Assembly: GCA_001600455.1 (NCBI GenBank)
Contig: BCKC01000001.1
Location: 1,762,441-1,826,440 of the forward strand
Reading direction: 5' to 3'
Length of the DNA: 64,000 nucleotides
DNA from: Endocalyx cinctus
Lineage: Eukaryota > Ascomycota > Sordariomycetes > Amphisphaeriales > Apiosporaceae
The notes beneath the pieces are model-generated. The model did not search any database, was not told the origin of the DNA, and was given only the letters and a program-made list of their open reading frames with translations. Every line of letters begins with the position of its first letter. The first letter of the stretch is position 1. Position numbers and translations under genes: made by a program. Positions 1 to 12,837 of the stretch are shown piece by piece.

Positions 1-2469
1 AAAGAAATGGTGATCTATTGTGCCTCTCTTTGTTGCCGAAGTATGCGCCAGATAGAGATTGGTTGCGAAAATAGGTGTATCAAAAATGAGGGTGGATAAG
101 AAGCTTGACCTTGAGGTGATTTCAAGTTAGATATAGAAGTCTACGTGCGGTAACCCAATCAATCTAATTTTAAATGATCAACGATGTCTATGTGTAAAGT
201 ATATATATACCTAGGTTAGATAGATGATATACATGCCACATGCGACGACTAATAATGAATGGGTGGGAAAAAAGAAATAACAAAAGATAGATAAGAGAGG
301 GAATAGTGAATATATAAAGTATGAATATAAGGAGGGAATTAATGATAATAATAGGAAAGGTAAAGTAAGTAAGTAAATTAAAGAGTTGAGGCAAATGTAT
401 AAGTGGTTTTATGTATGAGAATTGCGTTATTGTTATGATACGTGCGGTACGAAATATGATGACGACGGCTTCGTTTTTTTTTTTTTTTGCAGAATTACTT
501 ATAGATGGAATGATTAGATATTTAAGGTAATTTTACAATTCTAACCACCCATGAACCTGCTCTCTTACTCGTAGATTCATATTGAAATGAACTACACAAG
601 AAAAAAAATTAAAAGATGGGAATAAATTAATAACGAGAAGACCTTAAGGGGAAAAGAATAAAATAAAATAAAAACATGAAAGAAAAAACCGACATAGAAA
701 AATCCAAAAAATCATTCATCACAGGGTAATGAGAATGAGCGATCAGGGAAAATCAATCCAACAACCTTTCGCCGCTCTCGCCAACTTACTTACCTCGCAG
801 GACCTCTCGCATACCCACCTTACAGAGTTACTGAAAGATGATTTGATCGATTTCCAGGGCTCTCAAGGATCCCGGCACGCTAAAAAGGCCAGACAAGGGC
901 CTAGACGTGCCAAGAAGGATTTCTCTCCACCTTATACCCTTGCCATCCGTCATCCAATCAAAAGCTTGAAAATATCTCCAGGGCTTCTATCCCGCTATAT
1001 TTGAACTTGGTTAACTTACCTATTCTTTTGAATCTGTAGTACTCGTAGGTACTTACTTTAGTACTTACTACACCTGGGCATACTACAAAAGTCATCATCG
1101 TTAGTATTACACGTATTTAACTAATACGACGGTATCTTTATGAATAAGTAAATATTCAAGAAAATAAAATGTAAAAGGAATAAGTAATAATAATAATAAT
1201 GATTATTCATACATTCTATCAAAAACTTGATAGATAAATTAATAAATGATTAATAAATAACACAGAAATCAGAGATCAGAGATAGAAATAGATGGAATGG
1301 ATGGATGGATGGAAGAATGCAATCCATATTCATCACTGATCATCGTCCTCGTGCTTAACTGCTTAAACTACCTACCACATCTATACTACATCTACTAGGA
1401 CTATATGTATATGTATGAAGAACACTCACTACAATCCCCAGCCGCAACATCCCACTGGATAGGATGGGGGATCATAGATGAATGGGGATGAATGGGGATG
1501 GATGGGTAACACAGGACAGAGAGTTATTTATATTCTACCCACATTATCGACATCACAACTAACAACAATAAGGAATTCCTCGGGAATCTCAGTCTCACTC
1601 GTGCATTCAATTACCGCACCGAGTAATCCCCGCTCTCGAGCTATCAACTTGAAGGTTGTTTTTGTTCTGTAATGAATGTTTTATACCATAATTCCCAAAG
1701 AGAATTGCAATCTCGAAATGAATATCGATTGGTAAGCTCAGATTAAGCAGGCAGTAGGGTAGCCTCCAAAGTCTGCGCCAGCGAGAGCCTACATACTACA
1801 TACATCCAAGCTACCAGGCCAGGGCTACATGTTCGTGTTTGCCAACATCCTTAATTATCTACTCCGTAATCAACTAATTAATTAGGTACTTACCAAATAT
1901 TGTCTGCAAACATTCCTTAAGCTGTCGGCTGTTAGCTTTGTGCAGAATACCCATTCCTACACGGTACTCTTTACCTCTCTGTCTCATACTATGTACATAA
2001 TCGCCAATCACCTCGGCTTTGCAGATATTCTACAGTACGTATATTCTAATTATATTTTACAATATTAAGTTATCACGCGCTAAATCACCAAAATTAGCGA
2101 ACTGCCGTATCACGCGAAACAACTAAACTTTTCTAGGATACATCAATACATGGTTGTAAAATAAGTATCGTATGATCATTTCAGACCGATCTACAGGATA
2201 AAATAAAATAATATGTTAAAAAAAAAACATTGAATATAAAAGTGAGAAATCATACAAAAGCATTTGTATTGTAGTTGAAGAAGAGAAGAAGAAAAAGACT
2301 GTTTCGTAGAAGAAAGAAATTCTAGAAAGAATGACAAGAATATTGATGCTTCACCGCAAAATCTATCTCTTTTGTTTTTCTGGTCGGCGATCAATGGTTA
2401 TGTATGTGTACCGATACCGCTCGGAAGAAGCGTGTTCCGGGGCACGACGAAAAAAGAAGAGAGAAGAAA
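1..2469. other. AT-rich gene-free stretch
   Basis: No convincing gene. Only short open frames occur, the longest about 91 codons at 729-1004 with no recognisable domain. The stretch is AT-rich, with a T15 run at 474-488, four ATGG units at 1297-1312 and many short AT repeats. Part of it is probably the 3' region of the Ser/Thr-rich gene to the right. Confidence 0.6.
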
Positions 2470-2845
2470 TTACATCATCCCCCAGGATTTTCTGCCTGGC
2501 CCGCGCTCCTTCTTACCCCAGCGACCGCCGTGGTGCCACGGTTTCCAACCGCCCCGGTCGCTGTTCTCGTCGTTGTCCCGCTCGTGATCTCCGTCTTGCC
2601 GATCATGATCGTTCTCCCCGGCGCCGCCACCGTGACCTTGACCTTGACCGTGACCGTGACCGCCGAACCATCCGCCGTTCTCCTCGGGAAAGCCGGGGTA
2701 CTCGGTGGGGTAGGAGCCTGAGCCTTCCGCCGTGCTCGAAGTCGAGGTCGAAAAGGTGAGGAGCGTAGTGGCCGACGAAGAAGAAGAAGAAGAAGAAGAA
2801 GAGCCGGTCGCGGCGTCGGTGGCTGAAGTTCCCGTCAAGTAGGTG

Positions 2846-2876
<31 letters not shown>

Positions 2877-4540
2877 CGGTCGTCGAAGACGACGTAAGGA
2901 TAGGATCGTCGCAACCGTAACTTCCCGGAATGCAAGGTAATGAAGACGACGGCGACGAGCTGCTAGCCTCGGCACCGGTACTTGCAGACGAGAAGATGAG
3001 AGAAGATGAGGAGAAAGGAGAGGTCGACGGGAGCGTAACGGTTATAGTGCCCGTGCTCGTACTTGGCGGAGCGGACGAGCTCGATCCCGAGCCCGTCTCC
3101 GCGGCCGTGCTACCGATACTCTGGACGGGGGTTTGGGTTGAAGTGGGAGTCAGTGTAGTCGTTACACACCCGTACGAGTAGGAACCGTCGTATGCTGACA
3201 AGCACACCGTCGACACGTTGTAGGCAGACGAAGAGGACGACGCGGGGAGAGAGAAGGAGGAGGAAGAGAAAACGGGGATAGAAGTAACCGAGCCGCTAAA
3301 GGAGCTCCCGGCCGGTGAAGAGGCGGTCACCGCGTCGGTGGATGACGACGCACCTGGGGTCGGGCTCACGATTATGGTCGAGGTAAGGGTTATTGCGCCC
3401 GACAACGAAGAAATGCCGGTCGTCGAGTCGGGAATCGTCACGGTCGAGATCCAGGTAGGACTCCAGGTCGGCGTGTACAGTGACCTGGTGGAACTGATGC
3501 TTCCGTTCATGGAGGCGATTGACGACTTGCTATAGCTGAAGCTGCTTGCCGGCATTGATGAATGAGAGTACGTTCCTGGAGACGTGGCAGAAACGGCGCT
3601 TGTGGAGTTGGATCCGGTAGGAAATGTCCATGAGCTGGAGGGAGCAGAAGGTAATGTGGATAGGGTGTAGGTATAGTTCGAGGCACCGCTAGATCCGGGG
3701 GAAGAAGCGGCGGCTGTGGAGGAGACGCCAGACCCTGTCAACGACGGGACACTAGTAGAGCTATTTAATGCAGTGGTAAACGAAAATGTAGGGTACCCTG
3801 CCACACTCGAAGAAGGTGTCAATGACGATGTACCGGTTGCAGGAAGAGCCGAAGAAGTGCTGAAGCCATTGGAAGATGATTGACCGATTGTGCTTGATGA
3901 GTTACTCCATGGTCCAGAAGCCGAAGTTGATATTCCGCCACCACTACCAGTAGTCCACGGTAGTGAAGGAGTTGTCCCGTTTTGAATCGCTGACGTAGTG
4001 GGGGAAACACCAGCGCTGGTCCAAGTTGAGTTGATGAAAGGGTACGTGAGGATACTAGTAGGAAGCAAGGGATAAGAGGCAGAAGAGACGGGGTCGGTGG
4101 CAGATGAGCCAGCCACGCTGCTGCCCCCGAAACCAGAAGATGGGATCCAAGATGATGAGCTTTCCGAAGGAAGACCAGAAGCGGTGACAGTAACGAGAGA
4201 ACTAGACGTCAGAGTAACCACGGAACCACCGGGCGAAGTGACAGAGGCCGGTGGTGATGAAAACTGACCGGAAGAATAAGAAGGAGGCGGAACAGATACG
4301 GGGAACGAGGAGAAGACAGATGTCGGAGAGCATCCCACTGTCATGGTCACAGTTGTCATGCACTCTGCGGCGCACATGCTCACGGTAGTAGTCACCGTGG
4401 TGGTCTCTACCCGGGCTCCTAGTCTTTGGGGCCGAACCAAAGCAACGGAAGAGCCGCTATAAGGGTCAGCAAAGATCTTCAAGACTGACAGTAACCAAAA
4501 CCTACCATAGGACCGCAAGGGTCAAAATCGTGATCTGCAT
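2470..4540 (-). CDS. Secreted Ser/Thr-rich mucin-like protein (2 exons)
   Basis: Function not recognised. Exon 1 (4540-4506) reads MQITILTLAVL; a 49-base intron (4505-4457, GTAGGT...ATAG) joins it in phase to exon 2 (4456-2470), giving an N-terminus MQITILTLAVLCGSSVALV that looks like a signal peptide. Without that exon the long frame has no ATG at its start, which is why the spliced start is preferred. The mature protein opens with Thr/Val repeats and four Cys (SMCAAEC...VGC), then about 550 residues dominated by Ser and Thr with Pro and Gly, as in O-glycosylated cell-wall mucins. The tail switches to a Gly/His/Gln stretch and then an Asp/Arg/Lys-rich end. No GPI-attachment tail is visible. 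Two poly-Ser tracts are encoded by trinucleotide microsatellites (2777-2802 and 2849-2875). About 673 residues. A cell-wall or matrix glycoprotein is inferred from composition only. Confidence 0.72.
2777..2875. repeat. GAA and CTG trinucleotide microsatellites inside a coding region
   Basis: A (GAA)n tract at 2777-2802 and a (CTG)n tract of nine units at 2849-2875. Both encode poly-Ser on the minus strand (TCT/TTC-phase and AGC codons), so length changes in steps of three would keep the frame of the Ser/Thr-rich gene open. Confidence 0.85.
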
Positions 4541-7500
4541 GACGAAAATTGCTAGAGAAGCTGCAGTGAGTAAAGAGAAAGAAGAATATAACGAGTGTCT
4601 ATAGGTCCCTCAACCTGGCATGGATAAAAATTCAAACCTTCACAGGACAACAACATTCAAAGCCAGAGTATTTATAAACATAACTCAGATCCAGCACCCA
4701 TGCTCTTTTTGCTATGTTTGCACTGATACACTACATGTAATGGGTCGATGACCCGTTCAGACATGGACTTATGGGTCAATACTTCTTCAATCTCGGGTAG
4801 TGATGGGTCTCTCCCTGCGACTTTCCGGCGGAAACGACTTGATTGATTACATGGTCGATCGAATAAATTATCCTCAATCGAAGCCCTGGCTGAAGAGGCA
4901 GCTCGTAGTTGTCGTCTCTCATCTCTTTTCCCGCCACAGTTACACCAAACTCGGTCGTTTTTCTTCAGCAACCGCGTCATATACTGGCAATTTTTCTAGA
5001 CACGCATATTGGGGGGAAAATATCAATACGATACTGTTAATTTTTCTTTCTCCAATAATAATACCATGCGGGTAGCAGCCTTGACCTAATGTCTCACTTG
5101 CACGTTTACAATATGCTTCGTTCCTCAATATTACAGAACCAGGCAACGTTGATGATACAGGCTGGGTCACAGGAGACTATCCTGCGTGAATATCGTACTC
5201 GCAACTACTTCCCTTGATAATATTAATATACTCCAGAATACTTCAGCTTGACTTTCTGCACACACCAGTACTGTGCTCCTGCGATAAAGCTCTCGGGTTC
5301 TAAGAAACAAGCAATCCGGAGAGACCTGATAATGGTGACACCCACCAAACCCATGCATTACAGTATTCAGCTCGAATAAATAATTTTTATATACTAGAAA
5401 GTTTAGGCGTACCACACGTGCTAAGGCCCTGTTGATGCATACATCATCCAAATGCAGCACAGTTTTGTATGCAGGGAGGCCGAGGGAAGCAGAATGCACC
5501 TATCCAATGCATTATTCCTTGACGCGTTTGCGCAGACTTGTCCAGGTAAGATATAGAATTAAACTCAACCACGAAGAGTTGACGGAATAATTTATTTGAC
5601 GTATACTTGGCTTCGCAGCATAGTGTCTTTTACTTGATGTATAACTAGATAACATGCTTGTGAGAGGGCAAAAAAAAACTTAAATAAACTCTCAGAGGCA
5701 CTTCGCACGTAGCCACGTACCTTGCAGCTGCTGAAAATGCACAATCCCGGAGTTACATAGATTTATGTAGGGTAATACGAAATAGGTTCAGTTCCATCCA
5801 AACAGAAGTGTGTATAATCTTGACAGAATGTAGGGTAGGCAAACCCCTATGCACCGTACCGACCAATGCGGACGGGTTCAATCTATTACAGGCCCCGGCC
5901 TGAATATATTAAGCAACATGACCCTTTCCAGAAGAAATCTACAGTTTAGCTCCGTAGAGCATCGTTCGTTGACGTTCAGAGGAAGTGATCGAACAAGAGA
6001 TAGGATTAATATCTAGGGGATACCCTACCAAACAATTTATTACAGACAATCTGATGCGAGTGTACAGTTAGAGATACAGTCAAAAGGTTTTACTACATTG
6101 TGGAAATATTTCTGCAGTGTTCCCAACAAATGATGTGCACTGAAGCACGAGACTTTGTAAAATCCTCTCCAAACTAGCAGCGTATCATTTGCGATCTTTC
6201 ATTCGACAGCATTCAAGACACGGAAAGATAAGTCAGACCCTCTTCGTAATGACATGTATAAAGATGGAGAAAGATACTCAGTTCGACGAATTACGAGACT
6301 AGACAGGAACTTTTCTCTAAGATATGTTTATCCACCATTCTAATCTGTTACTTTCTACTAATGGGAGCTTGGGTGCATGTGACACTGCATTTGACTTAGA
6401 GATTAAGAGTACATTTAAGTGGACGAGACTATGAACATACAGTACTAACACCCTCTGTCTATCACCAGCCACTATTAACTATACTTGAAGAGAAAACTGC
6501 ATGTTGCCATCGTGATAATCACAGTATCCCGAATTTCTCGGATCAATGTGGGCCAAAAACCCATCGTTTTCCCAGCCTCCCTTTCTCCATTGGACAAGCC
6601 TACTAGATGGAGAATGGGTCGCAGAGGATAGGAACGGATAACAGCATGGTGGTAGTGTGGAGACTCTCATCTATCACAAACGAGATGAGAGATGACGCGC
6701 TGCGCGGGAACACAGGCAGTGCGCTGGAAATGGTAGATCTCGGAATCTAGCGAAGCATCTAGGCGAGCCGAAGGGAGGGGAGGAAACGTGGGAAACAAGG
6801 ATCTGAAAATTCGTAAACGCATAGATACATACTTATTCACCCACGTAATTTTCTTTTCCCTTCACAGATGACTAAAAAACCGTGGGTGACATAACATGTT
6901 CACTCACCCGTACTCAGACACAGCAGGCCTGAGCTCAAACCTGACTCACCGAAATTCAGAGCGTTTTTCACCGCCAGTATCGAGCTAATGCCACCGCCCT
7001 TGATTCTTAGTACATGCTGGATTTGAACTGACAAGTTCAAGATAAGAGAACGGCTATATGAGGCCGAAAGCTATTGATCAGGAGGAAAGTAAACGAAGAC
7101 CAGAGAGAGCTATTGAAGAGAGGGGGGAACACATTTTCTCAAGTTTAGGAAAGGATATAGTTGATACATCAATGACTAGTATATCTTGGATAACTCAACC
7201 GGTCGATAATGTATCGGCCGAGCGTAGAGTCTTATATGTAAAAACAATCAAACATAGAAATTTGATGGCGGTAATGAAGGTTGGAACAACTAGCTAGCCG
7301 TTCGCTAGTGAAGTCAATAACTATGCGATGTAGCAATAAAATAATGATTTAGTATAGTGATGTCAAAAGGGTAACATGCGATGCGAAGTTGAAATAGATT
7401 TAAAATGTACTTATCGGGCCAAGCAGACGGCATGAATGAACTGGTGGTAGGTAAGTGGGTGTTAAGGGGTGGTGTTAAAAGGCCAATTGGAATAAATTCA

Positions 7501-8437
7501 GGAGCCTGGCGATAACCCCTCCAAAAAAAAGGAAAAACAAGATAGTACCTCTTTTTGGATACATTGATTCTATACGCTTACCTTACTTGAGAAGTCAAGG
7601 GAGACATCTATTCCAATAGTTATTTATCATTTATGTCTCCCTATTGTGTGGCAACGCACATAGTCTTGCTAGGGAGAATCAGTTCTCAAAAAAGAAGCAG
7701 CAAGAAAGTAAAAACATCTCGGATAAGCTGAACTCCGGGAATCCCTTGGTATGCGTAAACTATCGTGAAATGAATGAATGAATGACACTGAATTCTCCGG
7801 CGATATTCTCGGTGAACCAAGATCATTTGTTGAGTGGCGTTGATGCAAGATCTGAAGTGTTATAGTCAATAATTACAATACCTGACAATTGTTTTTTGAG
7901 CCTCAAGCCGCGAAGCCGAGACATTTCGTAGACAGCCAAATCTCCGGGGTGGCGGTCCGATTTTACTATACTCGCTCATATCGTAGTCAAAACTACTTCG
8001 GAGACGAGACAATTCTCAACAACATCCAGAAATGTGTATGCCGATCACCATACGAAGAAGGAATTTCACCTCAACCTTGATTTTCTCAGCGGTGAGGAGG
8101 CAAAGACATGTGGAGATAGAGGCTGGGAAAGGAAAAGAAGAATTTGAAACAAAAGGGTAAAAACTATGAGAATGACAGAATAATATAGGCACCAGTAACA
8201 AAAACGACGATGTCCAATTCATCTATATAAGATCCCGTCGTCGACCACCAGAATCGGCAATTTTTTTCCTTTCCTCATCACACACGCACACACAGCACTC
8301 ATCAAAGCATTTCTATCTTAAAAAGCACTCTCTCTCTTCTTTACGACTTTACGATCTTTACTGCTCTAAAGACTTATTTTTAACGCTTTTTTATTACTTT
8401 TAAAAAAAACTTTAATCAACCCCCTCCATTAATCAAA
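4541..8437. other. Gene-free intergenic region with hydrophobin promoter at right end
   Basis: About 3.9 kb with no frame over 110 codons and nothing recognisable on either strand. It contains the upstream region of the Ser/Thr-rich gene (left) and of the hydrophobin (right). The right end, 8260-8437, is pyrimidine- and CA-rich, typical of a highly expressed fungal 5' leader. Confidence 0.55.
8224..8230 (+). promoter_or_regulatory. TATA box of the hydrophobin gene
   Basis: TATATAA lies about 210 bases before the hydrophobin ATG and just upstream of a CT/CA-rich leader. This fits a strongly expressed, TATA-driven fungal promoter. The transcription start is inferred, not seen. Confidence 0.5.
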
Positions 8438-8993
8438 ATGAAGTTCACCATCGCCGCCGCTCTCACCCTCGTTGCCGGTGCCGTCGCCGCTCCCAACGGT
8501 GCTCCTTCCAGCCCTTACGACGGTGTCACCGTCGGCCAGGCTGGAGACTCCTGCGGTGAGAACCTCGACCTCAGCTGCTGCAACAACGTCGACCAGTCCG
8601 GCGACAGCACCGAGATCGCCAGCGGCATCCTCTCCGGCCTCCTCCAGGGTACCCTCGAGAACGGCGATGTCGGTCTCTTCTCTGGCTGCTCCAAGCTCGA
8701 CGTGGCTGCTCGTAAGTCTTTCCTTCTCTCTTTCTCTCCCACCCCTCTAGCATCACCTTGACCATAATGAAACATTATACTGACGCATCTCACTTCAACA
8801 GTCATTGGTGTGGATGACCTCCTCAACAAGCAGTGCTCCCAGAACGTTGCTTGCTGCCAGCACTCCGGCACCCAGCAGGTAAGTCTCACTTCTCCACTCT
8901 ATTATTCGTCATTTTCAGCCACTAACTGAAACCCTTTAGGATGGTCTCGTCAACGTCGGCCTCCCTTGCGTCGCCCTCGACAGCCTCCTCTAA
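8438..8993 (+). CDS. Class I hydrophobin (3 exons)
   Basis: A small secreted amphipathic protein that self-assembles at air-water interfaces and coats aerial hyphae and spores. Exons are 8438-8711, 8802-8878 and 8940-8993, with GTAAGT donors and CAG/TAG acceptors. The spliced product is 134 residues. It starts with a signal peptide (MKFTIAAALTLVAGAVAA) and has the eight-cysteine pattern C-x7-CC-x35-C-x18-C-x5-CC-x16-C-x7. The long C3-C4 and C4-C5 spacings match class I rather than class II. Codon use is strongly biased to C-ending codons (GTC, CTC, AAC), as in highly expressed fungal genes. It faces the dipeptidase gene tail to tail; no functional link is implied. Confidence 0.93.
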
Positions 8994-9400
8994 ACGTCTC
9001 GCCAATCAAGTTCATCTCGTCTCGGTTTTCTAACGACCAACCCCGCCTTGGTTCATACGATTTCTTCTGGATGCGCACGATCTACGAGAGTTTATTTGGG
9101 CTGGGGTGTTTTTAATATTGCCTCATTTTGATTGCTTGGTCGGAGAAGGTTAGAGATGAGTTGCTAGGCAATTTTCACGAGTGTTGTGTGTTGTTTTTCG
9201 TAGCATGAGTATGATTTAGTCCCAAAATTCCAACTTCAGTCACTCTTTTATTATTATAAAAACCAGTCTTCAGGCTTCACTTGATCTACCGTGATATGTT
9301 TTCCCTATCTTTTTAACATACCTTTTTTTTCAGTCCTCCTACTGCGAATCGTCTTTTTGAAGTATTCATACTGTGGTCAAGTTATATACCTTAACCGCAT
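8994..9400. other. Convergent 3' region
   Basis: Short AT-rich interval between the stop codons of the hydrophobin (+) and the dipeptidase (-). It must contain both 3' UTRs. No further gene seen. Confidence 0.7.
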
Positions 9401-11006
9401 CTACACGTAATCTTTTGCTGGAATTCTCTTAGGGTTTCCCTGTATCATGATAGGTAAGGGATTGTTCCATCTCGGCCACGCCCTGTCTTCCCAGACATCC
9501 TCCGCCGGTAGTTCATCCACCAACGTTTTGGCAACTTGCTCGTTCTCGCGCCATACCCTATGCAGTAGTTAGCAAGATATAGTCCTTAATCAATGCATAT
9601 GCAAGCATAGAGATACGAGTGTGTTTCAATGAAATAGACAGATAAGAGAGGAGGGGGGAAGGATATGATGCTCACCTCAAAATATTCTCGCCAACCAACT
9701 TCCTCACCTGGTCATCCGTCGCACCCCTCTTCATGACGGCGTGGATAAGCTTAGGATAATCGGCGACGGACTCGATCCCCTCGGCGAGCGTGACGGTGCC
9801 GTCGAAATCACCGCCGATGCCGACGTGGTCCCAGCCGGCGAGGTCGACGATGCGATAGATATGGTCGACGACGGTCTCGATGTCGGCGTCGTCGGGGTTC
9901 TCGGCGTTGAGGAAGCGACGCACGAAGAAGACCATCAGGACGCCGCCGTTGTCCTTGAGGCGGGCGACGACGTCGTCGGGGGCGTTGCGGTAGTTAGCGG
10001 CGAGGCCGTAGCACGCGCTGTGGCTGAACATGACGGGCGAGCGGGTGACGTCCAGGACCTGGCGCATCGCCTCGTGCGACGTGTGCGACAGGTCGACCAT
10101 CATGCCGAGACGGTTCATCTCGCGCACGGCGGCGACGCCGAGCGGCGTGAGGCCACCGTCTTTCCCCCCGGCCGTCACCGTCGACGCGGCCGTCGAGAAC
10201 GGGTTGTCGCAGTTGTGCGTCACCGTCATGTACCGGACGCCGAGCTCGAACAGCTGACGCAGGACGGCGATGGAAGACCCGGCCTGATGCAAGCCCTCGG
10301 CGCCGAGCATGGAGGGGACTTTCCCGTCGCGCGCGAACGCCGACTGCGCGCACGTCGACGTCTCGCAGTAGTGTAGCGTGTCGGCCATTTCCTCGATGAA
10401 CCGCTTCGTGACGTCGATTTGCTCGAGGGTGTCGCGCACGCTATGCGATGGGTCGTCTAGTTCCTTTATATCCGGACATTCGACGAATACGGACCAGAAT
10501 TGACCTCCCACGCGACCTTGCTTCATACGTACCAAGTCCGTGTGACTTGATAAATCTAAATAAAGAGAATAAATATTGACATTTCTTATCAGGCTCTATT
10601 GCTTGTATAATATGGACGGAGAGTGAAGATAGGTATAGAGATAAGTAAAAAGAGTGTACCTACGTTCACGGAAAGTAAAGCTGTCGTCATATATCTTGTT
10701 ACGGAGCTCCATACGGAGCAGGTAAGGTAGATCATTGTGGCCGTCTATCAACGGTGTCGACATAAGGATATTTTCCGTCCTCTGGATATAATCGGTAGGA
10801 TCCAAAATAGGATCTCTACCATACCAGGTCGCAAACCAGTATGATATTCCTAGAAAAATGAACAGCCCTATACTTGTAATAACCGGGTTTCTACCGGGAA
10901 CGACGGGCTCCGGTTCATCTTTCTTGCTTCCGGATTTGGAGGATGGGCCGCTACCACTACTCCCTTCGGACGCTCGCTGACGTAGGCCGGCTGTGTCACT
11001 AGCCAT
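9401..11006 (-). CDS. Membrane-anchored dipeptidase, peptidase family M19 (3 exons)
   Basis: A zinc dipeptidase of the renal/membrane dipeptidase family, hydrolysing dipeptides. Exons are 11006-10664, 10555-9676 and 9557-9401; phases agree at both junctions and give 459 residues. The N-terminus is a low-complexity Ser/Gly/Lys cytosolic stretch followed by one membrane segment ([18 protein letters not shown]), so it is probably a type II membrane protein. Family motifs are present: DGHNDLPY (zinc ligands), [36 protein letters not shown] and [10 protein letters not shown]. The last short exon supplies the conserved C-terminal [12 protein letters not shown]. Homologues sit in some epipolythiodioxopiperazine clusters (GliJ-like), but no cluster genes surround this one, so a general or vacuolar/surface dipeptidase is more likely. 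The middle exon is very GC-rich compared with the flanks. Confidence 0.92.
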
Positions 11007-12837
11007 TTTTTCCTTCTTCTTTTTCTTTCTTGCTAGATGACCAAGAAGGGTATTCGAATCTGAGAGTCTATGTTGTATTGATATTGAATAACGCTTTATC
11101 GTAAATGGTAAAGAATGAAAACTAGAAAATCTTAATTTATAGGTATAATCTTGCTTGATGCCTTGTTACATTGTTACACGGATGCAAGGTAAATATGTAA
11201 ATTGCCCAATGAATGACCCATTTGTGGTGTAGTGATTCAAGAAGTAGGCCTTTGATAGGCTTTCGGTTCCTTTTCCCTATCGTTAAATTCAGTGTACATT
11301 AGCTCACTAGAATTGTGTGATTAACTACTGGGAAAGCCACAGAGTCATTTGATCGGCACCACCCGAAATCATTATTCCCGGCCGACTATACACACCACAT
11401 TATTGTAGCATTGGCCCGAGATTTCTATTTATCACCAACTATCAATTTACCAACCATCAATCGCCTCAATCATTCAATGTCTAATAGCTTGCGTCGCCGG
11501 TATCGGTTTGTGAAAGGGCCAAATAATTCTCGAATGCCTTTATAACGTGGATTTCACGAAATCGGAGTTGGAGGCAGTTCTTGGCGTTTTCAAGAACGTA
11601 CTAAGCTTTCTCTTGCCTTTCATAACGGAAAAAAATCGAGGGTAACCAGAAGCCAATAAAAGGCAAGAGGGCAGTGTTGCCAACTAGACAGATCAATAAG
11701 GGTTGGCCCCGTACACGTAACCTTCTTAGATGCGAGTTCATTACCGTAAGCGATCTGAAGATACGAATGTAATGGAATGTTGGTAGATCGGCCGCATCAT
11801 AATGTAATCAAGGCTATAGGTGCAAACTGACGTATCGCCATATATGCACGCCTGCGGCGTTCTGGATAATGCAAAATTTCTCGGGAGCGTATGGGTACAC
11901 GAGCAAGCCCTGCTTCTTTCCATCAAGTCGTTAATGAGTTATATTATGCCTGTAGCTTACATTCTCTCCATCTTTTTATGTAAAGAGAATAAGAGAAAGA
12001 ACTCCGTCTAAGCAATAGTAATTTACCAGATAGCTACCTGAGGTCCATGAGTGGAGCAAGCTATCAAGCCTTCAACTATTAGAAGCCTTCTTTAAGGAGT
12101 GCATCTGGATTGAGTCACTGGTCTGGAGTCTAAACTTGTTCACAGGAAGGCAAGCACGGTGTAAGTTCAAGGCACTTAATATATCCAATATCTTCTATTT
12201 TCGAACAGTTCATTTCACAGCCCATATCAGTTTTGGGTATAATTATCCACCTACTTACATTGATCCTACTTCAGATATATAATTTCGGGAATCCATTCCA
12301 TCATAAACCCAGCTCTATCGGTACTTTTGATGACCCGGTTGCCGTCTCAAGGGTCGTCCTCTACTTTAAACGTCTGCCTAGAGGCCAGTCACGTGGTGAC
12401 AAGAGAAGGAGTAGGGGTAGGTATAATGCGACATACTCATTGGTGACTTATAGAGAGAGAAAGAGAGAAGGTTGTAGTAAGTCCTTATTAACTAGTATAT
12501 GTATATGGCTGGGGAAAGAAAGATGAACGAACAAAAAAGACGAAATCCGGCGGAGATGTGTAATATCGTCCAAGAATCAGAAGGGTACATATCCTCTTTA
12601 CCTTTTTATATACCAACAAGGAATTTTCTTATATCAATCACCAGAACCCGCTTATGTTTGGACGTGAAAAGAAACGACGGCATTGATACAAGTACGCAAG
12701 AAAACCTTGAGATTTCGAAAGAGGACGTTGTAATTACGATCCATGCGTCACCATTGTCATCGTCAAGCCACCATTAGCCGGAGAGCTCTCATCTCGAAAC
12801 TCAGGACTCCTACTTGCCTCATTATCATATGAACATC
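11007..12837. other. Intergenic region between divergent genes
   Basis: Upstream sequence of the dipeptidase (-) and of the three-exon membrane protein (+). Frames at 12233-12777 are short, have no recognisable motifs and are not supported. Nothing else seen. Confidence 0.55.

Noticed and set aside
729..1004. 91-codon frame starting with ATG
   Set aside because: No recognisable motif, no conserved-looking composition and AT-rich surroundings; likely chance.
8438..9557. Hydrophobin and dipeptidase as part of a secondary-metabolite cluster
   Set aside because: Dipeptidases occur in gliotoxin-type clusters, but no NRPS, P450, methyltransferase or transporter gene is present nearby.
9741..10376. 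211-codon plus-strand frame opposite the dipeptidase
   Set aside because: Antisense shadow caused by high GC; the minus strand holds all M19 motifs.
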